In this document: in pieces, positions 13,375-23,073 of the stretch
Layout of the letters: every line of letters begins with the position of its first letter
Numbering within the stretch: the first letter of the stretch is position 1
Origin: Xylona heveae TC161
Taxonomy: Eukaryota > Ascomycota > Xylonomycetes > Xylonales > Xylonaceae
Direction: 5' to 3'
NCBI RefSeq assembly: GCF_001619985.1
Contig: NW_017264193.1
Location: 2,795,726 to 2,859,725, forward strand
DNA: 64,000 bases
Notes under the pieces: generated by a model
Told to the model about the DNA's origin: nothing
The model's database searches: none
What the model saw: the letters and a program-made list of their open reading frames with translations, nothing else
Translations under genes and position numbers: made by a program

Positions 13375-13582
13375 ATTCAGTAATGTCCAATTTACCTCAC
13401 CATTGGACGGTTTTCGGTTCGTTCGTGTATCCTTTTTCAAACTCGCAAACTTCTAGTGTTTATAAATCACAATAAAACCGACCAAAGCTGATAAACCTCG
13501 CCGAAGATTACCGATTCTTGGCTGCGCTGACTTGATTTGTATTTTACGGTTGTTCAGTAATTTCCATTTACCCCCCAAATGG
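13375..13582. repeat. Two imperfect repeats, each with an inverted repeat
   Basis: Copy A near 13375-13407 and copy B near 13555-13582 share TTCAGTAAT, then one variable base, then TCCA(A)TTTACC. Copy A contains arms GTCCAAT/ATTGGAC around 10 bases; copy B contains CCATTT/AAATGG around 7 bases. In copy A the arms carry facing CCAAT boxes. Confidence 0.4.
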
Positions 13583-14780
13583 TTATCAGTCAATTTATCC
13601 TACCTATTTGAGTGCGTCTACAGCCTTGCCTCCGGATTTTTCTCGGAAAATTGTCCTGAGGCGAATACGATCGTGGATGCAGAATCAGGAGCCTGAGGGG
13701 ATAGAAATGGGCCTGTTGGATATTACGAGATAAGATCTCTTGCAAATGCCGAGCCCGTCAGACGTTGTATTTGACATTTGATGTCGATGGCCCGCGATCA
13801 ACGGAGTTTCATTCCAAGAGCCTCGCAGGGTTGCGCAGCAAATGCGGACAGCAAAGTTTGCATAATGCGGCTCATTCTGTTTTTCGAGAATTGTTCTGCG
13901 CCGGTCATTGATAATTTACATAATTACAGTCGGTCATCGAGAACAATCTGCATGATGCATGTAGATCTTCTGCTGCGCGTGCCTTGGCTAGGCACCAAAA
14001 TTTTCCCTGCCTGTCGTCCCTGAAGCTAGAGTAGACACTGGCCAAGTTTCGTAGATAAGGATGATAAGTAGTTTTCATTTGCTCCTGCGCTCCTGCGCCA
14101 AATTCTGACGAACCAGTAAGAAAGTCGATCGGCATCACGACGTCCAACTAAGAATAATGGCGTACGGCGAGGCTGACTGGAATAAGGTGGGCACCTTTTG
14201 CCACAAATGATTGCCGCGGCGTGACCTCTGTTAAGTCGCGCGGTCATCGAGTTGATCGTGGCTTTTAGCTAAGAGAATATCTGATTAATTTGTTCTCATA
14301 GAATCAATAATAACCATATTTTGTGACACGAACAGGTTTTCCGTACTGACGAATCTCGATTAAATCGTCATTATTGTCCTCGGATTCACCTTCTGCCTTT
14401 GACCTAGTGCAGGTAAAGCCGACGAGAAGCGCAAGTGCTTCAATTATATCACGGATCCCTCATTGAACATTCTGCTCATGACACAGATTCATTGCTTTGG
14501 AAACGCGAGCCAAAGCAAGACATGTGATGGATTTGCTGGTTGACAAGGCTGATATTCTAAATCGTGATGGTATCGCAAAAAAATACGGAAGAGAAAAAAG
14601 TTGAAATGTAAACATTGAGCTTGAAGACCCAAGACCTCATTGCGCCAGAAAATAGGAAACGCTTCGCTTGGTCACGACATATAAAACACATGTCTCTTCT
14701 TCCAAAAAGTACGGAGGTAGTAGTCCAAGAAAACCATGTTTTCTCTGGGTTTGACAATAATGTGAAGTGAACCGAAATGT

Positions 14781-16001
14781 TTAGCCCCTCAAAGGCAAAA
14801 TGTGTTGTACAAGACTCGGCTGCCGGCACAATGGGCATTCGGCCTTCTCACGGCACCAGTCACCGATACACGACCAACAAAAAACATGCCCGCATGTCGT
14901 CACACTTGGATCTTTGAGTTCCTCCAGACATAACGTGCATTTGCGCTGGTGCGGAGTTGGTCCCACCCATTGCATTATTTGCGAATTTCGTAAGTCAAAG
15001 CGTGGCTGGTCTTCCGGCACAGCTGGTGTATGTGTGAGTTGCTCGAGACCCGGCTTGTCGGAACCGGATAACGTTTTGGCTTTGGAAGACCCGACTTCTG
15101 TTGCGTCTGATAGCGCTATACTTGCAGATTCTTTGAAGAAGTATTCGTCCATGGTTGAACGCACATGTAAAAATGCTTGGACGCTCATCTGCAGCACCAA
15201 GAGAACACCAAGCACCTCGTATCCGACCCGTTGCTCGTCCGCTTCCAATCGCTTCGTGAAGATATATCGCAAACCCCATAACCGCTTACCCAGATGATAA
15301 TATGCCCCAGAGAAATAGAAAACCGCCATGCTGACAGCATACAGTGGAGACGGAGAAGTAATAGAGTCCAGATGCGTCAACAGATAGTTTTGGACGCGAT
15401 GTGCGAGAGATGTGGAGACATTTTTGCTCGTTCCTGCTCCAGCGATAGTGATTTCCTTCTCATTCTGAGAGGAAGCATTTCCTCCTAAACTTGAAAACCG
15501 TCGTAGATTTGCTTCGAGTTTGGCCCGGATTCGTCGACGGAAGGTCGGAAGGACTCTTCCCAGCACATATGGCAGAAGAATCGTGGATAAAATGTATCCT
15601 GCTCGTCTCTCAAGAGACGGAAGTTGAAGACTATCGGAAGACGACTCGATCTGTACTATATCACAGTATTCCTCCCCCAAGGTACGGTTGCCTGCTAAGG
15701 TGGTCAGGCATAGATAGAGTAAATCCGCAACGGTGCGCGCTCCTGTCGTGTGAGTATGGGCAAATCGAGCTCCATAGACTCTGCGAAGGAGATTGGATAG
15801 TTGATCGTGTAAGACCCCTTGAAAATATGCGTCCTTCTGATTTGACCGAATGATATCTGGTGCTGCGGCGAATGGGTATTGGTAGCTGCGTGAACGGACT
15901 GCCCGTGAAGACGGAGGCATTTCCGCTCGTTGAGCAGGGGCGCGTGAAGGTCCGTCAGTAGGACTGCGTCCTAGAGATTCTGCAGCATGTTTATCTGTCA
16001 T
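14781..16001 (-). CDS. PEX10: Peroxin-10, RING-type E3 ubiquitin ligase
   Basis: Peroxisomal membrane RING protein which, with PEX2 and PEX12, ubiquitinates the cargo receptor PEX5 for recycling. Single exon, 406 residues from the ATG at 16001 (MTDKHAAESLG), close to known fungal PEX10 lengths. The Pex2/Pex12-type region begins with YPFAAAPDIIRSNQKDAYF, contains several hydrophobic segments, and ends with a C3HC4 RING at about residues 350-392 (CTLCLEEL, CGHVFCWSC, CPLCRQ). The frame is open upstream to 16196 with two more possible ATGs, but that sequence is low-complexity and looks like 5' leader. Shares a 399-base promoter with the ERD1-like gene. A peroxisomal CoA ligase lies 2.5 kb away. 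Confidence 0.95.
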   Translation of the reverse strand: MTDKHAAESLGRSPTDGPSRAPAQRAEMPPSSRAVRSRSYQYPFAAAPDIIRSNQKDAYFQGVLHDQLSNLLRRVYGARFAHTHTTGARTVADLLYLCLTTLAGNRTLGEEYCDIVQIESSSDSLQLPSLERRAGYILSTILLPYVLGRVLPTFRRRIRAKLEANLRRFSSLGGNASSQNEKEITIAGAGTSKNVSTSLAHRVQNYLLTHLDSITSPSPLYAVSMAVFYFSGAYYHLGKRLWGLRYIFTKRLEADEQRVGYEVLGVLLVLQMSVQAFLHVRSTMDEYFFKESASIALSDATEVGSSKAKTLSGSDKPGLEQLTHTPAVPEDQPRFDLRNSQIMQWVGPTPHQRKCTLCLEELKDPSVTTCGHVFCWSCIGDWCREKAECPLCRQPSLVQHILPLRG

Positions 16002-16400
16002 GATTGAGAAAAGGATGCCCTCATCGTTGTGCACAGAAGCCCGATCTTCTCCTCCCCTCGATCCTGACGGGTTGTGGTTGCGGAGATGCTCGACCCGAGG
16101 TCCGCTCCCTCGCTCGGTCCCTGACATTGCCTCGCGTGCAGCGATTCCGCACTTATTCTGGAGCTGTAGGGGCAACATCGCAATTGTCACCGCCAATGGG
16201 GACTCTCCAGAGCTCGATCAACAGCTCAAGTTGAAATCATTGCTGCTTTCGGGCATTTGCTTTTTTACCATTCTTCTTTTCCCCTGACTGACTCTCGTTC
16301 CTCTTTTTAAATCCCTTCTGACCCCAGTCTCTCCTTGCGAAACACCTACAATTTTTGGGGGCGGTCATAATTGACCGCCAGGGACCAGGGTCTTATAAAT
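16002..16400. promoter_or_regulatory. Divergent promoter PEX10/ERD1
   Basis: 399 bases between two divergent start codons. Contains the perfect inverted repeat at 16360-16379 and a TATAAAT at about 16394-16400 that touches the ERD1 start codon. Confidence 0.6.
16360..16379. promoter_or_regulatory. Perfect inverted repeat GGCGGTCA-TAAT-TGACCGCC
   Basis: Eight-base arms with a four-base spacer, 22 bases before the ERD1 start codon. The layout suits a dimeric DNA-binding protein; the factor is unknown. As it lies close to the ATG it could instead form a hairpin in the mRNA leader. Confidence 0.6.
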
Positions 16401-18033
16401 ATGGACGGAGATCCAGCTGTTGAACAAGAACTAGATTCCTTCACTCGATACTTTCCGCTGCCATACCGAATAGGCATTATTCTAGTTTTTGGTAAAAATC
16501 CTACATAAATCACCATTCTGCGAAACCCGCAGACGCTCGCATCGAAGCAACAGTGCTGATGGTCAACAGGCGTTTGGGCTTGGGCAATTAATCTTCACTA
16601 TCTCGCCGTGATAAAAATTGTAAGTGACTGCATCCCCCGATGGATTTCTTCAATCCGCTGATACGTGTTGCCTTATGTCTAGGATGTGCCGTCCTTGATA
16701 CGCTACCCCGCCCGGAGCTCATCAGCTCAGCCGTCCCATCACTCCTCGACTTACAATCTTGCGACCCTCCTAACTATCCCTCTGGCTCTTTCTCTGTTAT
16801 TCTTCTGGTCTCTGACACATGGAAACCCATCACTCGTGGTTCAATGGGAAATCCTCCCTCAGCTCTCCCTGCTCGGCCTCTTTCTTTCGTTCATAGTACC
16901 CGTCCGACGACTTTCGAAAACAGGCCGCTTTCGGTTCCTCTCGACTCTTAAACGCATCAGCATTGGAGGTATCGCTGAAGCGCAGGATGGAAAATTCGGC
17001 GACATTCTTTTGGCGGATGCTCTTACATCCTATGCGAGAATACTTGGCGAGCTCTACGTTTCGGCGTGCATGTTTCTCTCCCCCGGGAAATCGTCAACGG
17101 GAAGACCGGACCGAACCTGCGGAGGCGCATACGCTGTGCCAATTATCATTGCAATCCCAAGTGCTATCCGGCTCCGGCAGTGTCTGATTGAGTACCTTCG
17201 AGTTCGGCGATCCAATCAAAAGAATGGATTCATTGGTCCGGCTGGCTGGGGTGGGCAGCATCTTGCCAATGCCCTTAAGTACTCTTCTGCTTTTCCTGTC
17301 ATCATTCTGTCTGCAATGCAGCGGAACTTTAATCAACATGGAACGACATATGGCATGACCGAGGCTGGCCTTTTCCGTCTTTGGTATGTCCCATCCTCCG
17401 ACTTTATCAGGGTAGAGGTTCTGTTTTACTAAGTCGTGCACACTTTGAACCCGTCAGGTTGTTCTTTGTCATCCTCAACTCCGGCTACTCTTTCTACTGG
17501 GACGTTGCCAAAGACTGGGATCTCAGCCTTTTTTCAGGCACCGTGGAGCGAAACAACCCGGAGCATCCGTGGGGTCTGCGCCAACACCTGTACTTTCACA
17601 CGGATGAAATCTACTATGCGGTTATTGCCATAGATTTTGTGCTCCGCTGTACATGGATTATGAAGCTTTCACCGCACTTGGACCGTTTCAATGATATCGA
17701 GAGCGGGATATTTGTCATGCAGCTCCTCGAGGTTCTCCGCCGTTGGATTTGGATCTTCTTCCGCGTTGAGACCGAATGGGGTATGTTCATCCTTTGCTCA
17801 TCACAAAGGTTTCCTTTTTTCCAAAGAAATCTCAGCTCAATTTGTGTTCCTTTTCCCATTCCCGTTTTTCTTTTGCCCTTCGTTTTCTTCTCTCTGCTTT
17901 CTCCTCTCTCCTTAGCCGTGTTTCAGTTGACGCTAACATAAATTCTTCAATATCAGTTCGCAACAATAACCGCGGCCCCGCGCAAGATGATATTCTTCTT
18001 GCAAACTTTAACGGAAAGATCGATGACGATTGA
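16401..18033 (+). CDS. ERD1: EXS-domain membrane protein, ERD1 homologue
   Basis: Multi-span Golgi/ER membrane protein; yeast Erd1 is needed to retain luminal ER proteins and to recycle Golgi glycosyltransferases, and the EXS domain is shared with phosphate exporters such as XPR1. Exons 16401-16491, 16570-16619, 16683-17383, 17458-17780 and 17957-18033 give 413 residues. Visible: FTRYFPLPYRIGIILVFGVWAW at the N-terminus, then alternating hydrophobic helices, and the EXS signature stretch NSGYSFYWDVAKDWDL plus DFVLRCTWIMKL and LEVLRRWIWIFFRVETEW. Start chosen at MDGDPAVEQELD, which fits the conserved N-terminus. All joins keep frame; no defects seen. Confidence 0.92.
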
Positions 18034-18476
18034 TTGGCCAAAAATATATCTCTTGGTTATTGATACGGCGCCCTGAATATACCATTATGCACTGCTCCTT
18101 CTTTTTTTTTTGAGCAACTACCTTATATCCGCTAGGAAGTTAGAAACTGTATTGCCACCATATATCCCTTCTCTTGTTTAATACTTGTCTTCCTTAACCT
18201 TGATATGATTTACCTAAATCATCAAACTACTACTCTCAGGACGGAATAAGGCTATGCGAAAATAAATAAAATATTTTTACAAAGACCGATGGTTTATTTA
18301 CATTATTCGTTATCTTGCCTATGCCTACTTGGAATTTGCAAGATCGCTCAAAAAAGCAATCGAGGAAAACAAAAAAAAATTAATCCAATAATAATTTAAC
18401 AAGAGAGGTACTCAAACGCCTAAAGCAAAAAAGATGCTGGTGCCTTTTTGCACATCTTCCACAAAATATCTCAAAA
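18034..18476. other. Convergent 3' region, ERD1 and CoA ligase
   Basis: 443 A/T-rich bases between two converging stop codons, presumably two 3' untranslated regions. Nothing else seen. Confidence 0.6.
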
Positions 18477-20415
18477 TCACAGCTTAGCCTTAACAGGAGC
18501 GTTTCCTGCCTCTTCTTGGGCCGCCTTCTCCTTCAACACTTTCCTTAGAATCTTTCCGCTCAAGGTTTTCGGCACGGCGTCAATGAACCTAATCCCGCCT
18601 CGCAGACGTTTATAGTGAGCCACACGCTCGGAAAGCCACGCGACAATCTCATCCTCCGTCTCTTTTCCGGCATTTACTCCTGTCGCGGGAACAACATATG
18701 CACGCGGCACCTCGGTGGCTTCATGCGGGATATGCACCCCGACAACGGCGACATCAGCGACCTTTGGATGCGACGAGAGTAGACCCTCTAGCTCGGCCGG
18801 CGCGACTTGGAATCCCTTGTACTTGATCAATTCCTTGACGCGGTCGGTGATGTAAAAGTTTCCCTGGGCATCTTGGTACCCGATATCGCCTGTTTTGAAG
18901 TATCCGTCGGGCGTCAAGGCTTGTTTGGTAGCCTCTGGATTCTTGTGGTATCCGATGCAGACATTGGGGCCTTTGATCCAAAGCTCGCCGGTTTCGCCAA
19001 TAGGCACTTCTGTTTGGCCGTCCGGTGCCATGTATTTTGCGACTTGGTTGGGAAGGAGTTTTCCGACTGACCCGACGGTTGCGTACCATTCTTCCCAAGG
19101 CTAAAGATGAGTATTATGTTAATTCCAATGAATCGTCTCTCTTGGTATAGTCATACTGCTATAGCGGGAGAAGGAGGGAAAGAAGGTTTTGGCCTTTGGG
19201 GGGAGACTACATACCTGTGTGTGCGTTGTGGGGCTAGTTTCGGTGAGGCCATAACCCTGCTTTATTGGGACTCTCACGTTCTTATATGCGGCTTCCACGA
19301 GCTCTTTACTTAGGGGCGCAGCGCCAGAATTGATCATTCGCACTGATCGAAAGTCGTACTTCTTCACGATGGGATGTTTTCCTAAAAGGAGAATAACTGG
19401 AGGTACTGCGTAGATGAATGTGATTCGATGTTCTTGGACGATAGAGCAGAAGTCTTCAATGTTGAATTTCGGCATGACCACGAGCGTGAATCCCGCGTAT
19501 AGAGATTGGTGAATGAGGTTTGTTAGACCTTGGAAAGCACGGTAACGTATTAGTTTCAAGTTATTACCAATGGAGCAGGAAATGGGAAAGGAAGGGGGGA
19601 GGGGTTACCGTATATATGGTAGAAAGGCAGAAATGCCATTACGCGATCACCTTTCCCATCTGGACAACTGTCCCACGATAGATGCCGCCATTCTCCTAAA
19701 GTGATCATCATCGTATTACTGACAATGTTTCTGTGCGAGAGCATTACGCCTTTCGGATGCCCCGTGGTGCCCGAGGAGTAAACAAGAAACGCAAGATCCT
19801 TTGCAGGATCTATTCGAGGTTTACGCCATCTTGCAACGCCAGAGATGTTCAGAATGCTCGAAAAATGCTTGAATTTCCCTTGCTCGTCCCTCTCATCACC
19901 GATGAGTATTATCCTGTCAGGACTCAGGCCGACTCTTCGCGCAGCCTCCACAGCCAATTTTAGCAGTGGCTTCTGCGTAACCAGAGCTTTGGCTTGACAG
20001 TCACCCAACTGAAAGGCTAGCTCGTCCACTGTATAGCTCGGATTCGCAGAGGAAATGATCCCGCCGGTCCATAGTGTGCCCCATGTAATAGCGGGTGTAT
20101 CAATGCAGTTTGGCGAGAACACAGCTAAAACATCGCCTTTTTGCCAATCCCATTGTGACTTGAGACCTTTGCCGAAATCTAATGCTGTTTTTCGAGTTTG
20201 TGCATAGGTATATGATCGTTTGGTATATGGATCCAAGTAAATAACTAGGTGGGTGGGATGAGTCAGACCGAATAAATAAGCTTGACTGTTGGTGCAAGTA
20301 ACTGGAGCTGTTTACCTTTGTCATCTGGAAATTTCCGGTCTTTTCTTTCAAAGAGAAAATCCCAAAGATCGATATCTGGGATATCTTGCAGCGGGTAACT
20401 TGATTCAGTGGGCAT
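18477..20415 (-). CDS. 4-coumarate--CoA-ligase-like acyl-activating enzyme, peroxisomal
   Basis: ANL-superfamily adenylate-forming enzyme that activates an aryl or acyl carboxylate to its CoA thioester. Exons 20415-20316, 20244-19609, 19528-19215 and 19100-18477 give 557 residues, the usual 4CL size. The P-loop [13 protein letters not shown] lies near residue 185, GYGLTETSP near 342, the hinge region YFKTGDIGY near 418, and the catalytic Lys in [10 protein letters not shown] near 530. The protein ends AKL, a canonical PTS1, so it should be imported into peroxisomes. Substrate unknown; fungal PTS1 members include phenylacetyl-CoA-type and medium-chain or jasmonate-like ligases. Start chosen at MPTESSYPL; an in-frame extension upstream lacks a fitting ATG context. 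Confidence 0.94.
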
Positions 20416-20723
20416 GATGGCAGTAATTGTTGAAGGGATTGAGTATGAGGGTCTGTGGTTGTGCAAGTGGCGCTCAAGAGCTAAAGCTATGGACGGTGGT
20501 GGGGCCCTTAAATAACGCGCGAATTTTTATGGATAAGCAATGGTCAACAAAAATAAGATCAAGTGTGTAAATTATGTGTGCGGCTATGCAGTATGTCTAG
20601 AATAGAAGTTATCGCCGAGCTCAATTGTTCGGCTTCAAGCCAAATATACAAAGCAATGTTTGCCCGAAAAGCAGCAATAACCCCCGTTTACCCCTCGTCA
20701 CACTACGGAGTATAGCAATAACT

Positions 20724-20734
20724 CCCCTAAGGGG
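20724..20734. promoter_or_regulatory. Facing pair of STRE cores (CCCCT-A-AGGGG)
   Basis: CCCCT at 20724-20728 and AGGGG at 20730-20734. The CCCCT/AGGGG core is the established target of Msn2/Msn4-type zinc-finger factors; use in this gene pair is inferred. Confidence 0.5.
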
Positions 20735-21326
20735 TCACTTGCATGATGGTCTTTGCGTCAGGGCACCGCTTGATCGACGGGCCGAGCAAAAAGTGTGGAG
20801 AAAGGGACCGAGGTTCTCGGTATAAGATTTCGGTCATCGGGTCGTCGATACTCTTCTCGGTACTGACTGGATACAGTTAAAATGTTTAATGAGAGAAGGC
20901 CTCACGGGCGAGGTTAATGGGCCTTACCTCAACTGAAATCCAGTTGAGAAATTGTTGCCCGTAAGTATATTAGGGCAGACCTATACCTGCGGCACAGCCC
21001 TTGACCTTGTCACCCTCCCGTACGAATCCTTGTTTGTCGGTTGCGTTGGGGCGCCGTTACAACGTGTTTTACCCCGCTATTTTGGTTAAGCTGCGCCGAG
21101 TGACAGGGACACCGCAACTTGTCATTTCTATATTACCGAAGCTATCCGCTTGGATTACAGACCGCAATTGGCCGCTTGAATCAATTCAGACGAGTTCTAT
21201 ATGCTGGAGGATTGTCAGAGTGTTAAATATAAGCCGCTTCCACAGTTATAATTCATGAGTTGTGTGCCATTTGGAAATAACTAATCCAGTTCAATGTGTC
21301 AGCCTGGAAATGTCAAGCTCAAAGAT

Positions 21327-21340
21327 CCTCGGTCCCGAGG
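21327..21340. promoter_or_regulatory. CCTCGG inverted pair (FarA/FarB-type site)
   Basis: CCTCGG-TC-CCGAGG, perfect six-base arms with a two-base spacer. CCTCGG is the established core recognised by the fatty-acid regulators FarA/FarB in Aspergillus nidulans. It lies between a PTS1 CoA ligase and a mitochondrial gene, 191 bases before ATP11. Confidence 0.5.
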
Positions 21341-21530
21341 GTTTTCTCGGTCCATGGACCGGAGCTCGTACAGTAGTCCCGCCGATCATGCTGACTAACT
21401 TGTTACTAATACCCTATCGCCGTCCGACCTCCGATCTCCATTGACCGAAAGAGAAAGACGAATTGATAGCTCGAAAGCGTCAAGGCTGAGATCACTATTG
21501 CTATTTTGCCTCTGAAGAGGATTGCATATA

Positions 21531-22644
21531 ATGTCTGCTTTTCGGGCACCTTCTCTCCGCTCCGCGCTGCGCTCAGCTACGCTGCCTCTTCGCGGCACAC
21601 AGCGACGATGGGCGCAGGTGCACGATGTTCGATTCTTGGCCACGCATCGCGATCCTAACCGCTACGTTGATAAGTATCGGGAAAAGCTGACCGAAAAGGC
21701 CAAAGAGTAAGTGAGATCTATTTGAGAGAAATCCAATTGACTCGTTTTCAAAAATTTGAATCCAATTGAATATACTGTACTCTATAATATCATACGCCCA
21801 ATATTATTATACACAAGAAAAATCATCGACAGGTTTCCATCAATTAACGCTAACGCATATTCTGTACATTTTCAGACAAGGATTGAATAATGTCGATGAG
21901 CTGAAAGAGGTCTACAAAGAGAAAATTGATGCGTTCCGCAAAGAGGCTGCTGTCCCTGGCGCCAACTCCCCCTTTCCTCCGCCACCACCTCCGCCAACAC
22001 CGCAAACCGAACCCACGCCCAGCCCAACTTTCAATGGATCTACCCCCCCTGCAAGCGCTTCGTCGCCGAACTCCAAGGTTCCTCCGGGCGTGAAGACACT
22101 GTCTTCCTTCATCGACGTGGAAAAGACGCAATCGCTCCCGCCCAAGGAAATTGAATATATCTGGAGATTACGACACGCCAACGACAAGAACTCTCTCTGC
22201 GCCGTGGTTCCCGCAAGCACATATGCGCGGATTGCAGAGACCGCACGGAAATATCCGCAATTCATCTTGCCTCTCCCGCGCGAGGAACAGGGTGCCGAGA
22301 TTCATTTCCTGCAATGGACGTTCCCGACTTTAGACCAGGCGACCGTGCTGTTCACAAGTCTGGCAGAATTCAAGCTGCGCGGAGAGTTCGCTCAGCCTCA
22401 TACGACTATCACGCATCACCTCGACCTTGCTGATTCAAAGGGCCTCGTCTTGCTCCAGGGAGCCGTCGTGGAGAGTTCCGGCGTCAGTGTCGATGACTCT
22501 CGCTTCTTGCTCATGTGTTTGCAAAAGTTCTACGCTATTGAAGACCAGCAAACCCCTGGTCGACAGAAATTGCTCGAACAGTTTAGCCAAGGCGATGCTG
22601 GGTTCAAGGTTGAGGAGCTATTGGAAGAGGCTGAAAAGCTTTGA
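21531..22644 (+). CDS. ATP11: ATP synthase F1 assembly factor ATP11
   Basis: Mitochondrial chaperone that binds free F1-beta subunits during F1-ATPase assembly. Exons 21531-21706 and 21876-22644 give 314 residues. The N-terminus is Arg/Ser/Leu-rich with no acidic residue in the first 30, a typical mitochondrial presequence. Between about residues 85 and 125 lies a Pro-rich linker with a run of seven prolines, followed by the ATP11 domain: LSSFIDVEKTQSLPPKEIEY, IWRLRHANDKNSLCAVVPAS, ARKYPQFILPLPRE and an HFLQW stretch. The second exon starts after TTTTCAG at 21875, and the join reads KAKE/QGLNNVDEL. Intact. Confidence 0.95.
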
Positions 22645-23073
22645 ATGAATCCACCAACGTCAAGTGTGTATCATTTCTTCATGTATATTATTTACAAGTC
22701 AATCGGATTAAAAGAGACGAGGTGGAATGCTCGGATGTCCAGACACTGGGCTCGAAATTGCATCACGCCAGGAGCGACTGGAGTTTAGCTATGGGACTTT
22801 TCTGTGTATTTTCTGAAAAAAAAAAAAAAAAAAAAAAATAGAGGTGGTCATGTTTTGACACGTAAATGGTATATACCGACTTCTGAAATGTCCCATCAAG
22901 GAATCGCGGCGAAGAAGTTGAGTAAATTGAATAATAATGTGATCTCGTATGGTCGCTTACGAATGCTCAAGTCGGCGCGCAGAGAATATAATATGCTCGC
23001 TGCGAAACAAAAGAAAGGTCCTGTGCTTACGACCAGTCGAAGAAGCGTCAAAAGAGCGATGCTGTTGCGCTAT
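22645..23073. other. Convergent 3' region with poly-A tract
   Basis: 429 bases between ATP11 and the zinc-cluster gene, which converge. Holds the A23 run at 22816-22838. No gene seen. Confidence 0.6.
22816..22838 (+). repeat. A23 homopolymer
   Basis: Uninterrupted run of 23 A residues about 170 bases after the ATP11 stop codon. No flanking target-site duplication or element body is visible, so it looks like a slippage-grown mononucleotide repeat, not a retroposed tail. Confidence 0.9.

Larger units (their letters stand above)
10363..14780. other. 4.4 kb gene-free region
   Basis: The longest stretch without a recognisable gene. Open frames are all short (under about 125 codons) and show no family motif or plausible exon chain. 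It holds the GATA sites near the permease, an exact TACTCCGTA at 11502-11510 and degenerate copies near 11403 and 14710, and a pair of hairpin-bearing imperfect repeats at 13375-13407 and 13555-13582. Composition looks like the surrounding DNA, without the extreme A/T bias expected of heavily RIP-mutated repeats. Could hold a long non-coding transcript or a fast-evolving gene that I cannot see. Confidence 0.5.
20416..21530. promoter_or_regulatory. Divergent promoter CoA ligase/ATP11
   Basis: 1.1 kb between divergent genes. Contains an exact TACTCCGTA-type motif (20704-20712), a facing STRE pair (20724-20734), a CCGAGG core (20808-20813) and a CCTCGG inverted pair (21327-21340). No reading frame with a recognisable motif. 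Confidence 0.6.

Noticed and set aside
10363-14780. RIP-mutated transposon remnant
   Set aside because: No long A/T-rich block, terminal repeats or transposase or polymerase motifs could be seen.
16002-16196. 65-residue N-terminal extension of PEX10
   Set aside because: In frame and open, but low-complexity and unlike PEX10; the ATG at 16001 gives the usual length.
16561-16619. Possible frameshift in ERD1 exon 2
   Set aside because: A first reading seemed to need a one-base correction; rereading the bases gives an uninterrupted VWAWAINLHYLAVIKI.
22816-22838. Retroposon poly-A tail
   Set aside because: No element body or target-site duplication flanks the A23 run; it lies in a 3' region.
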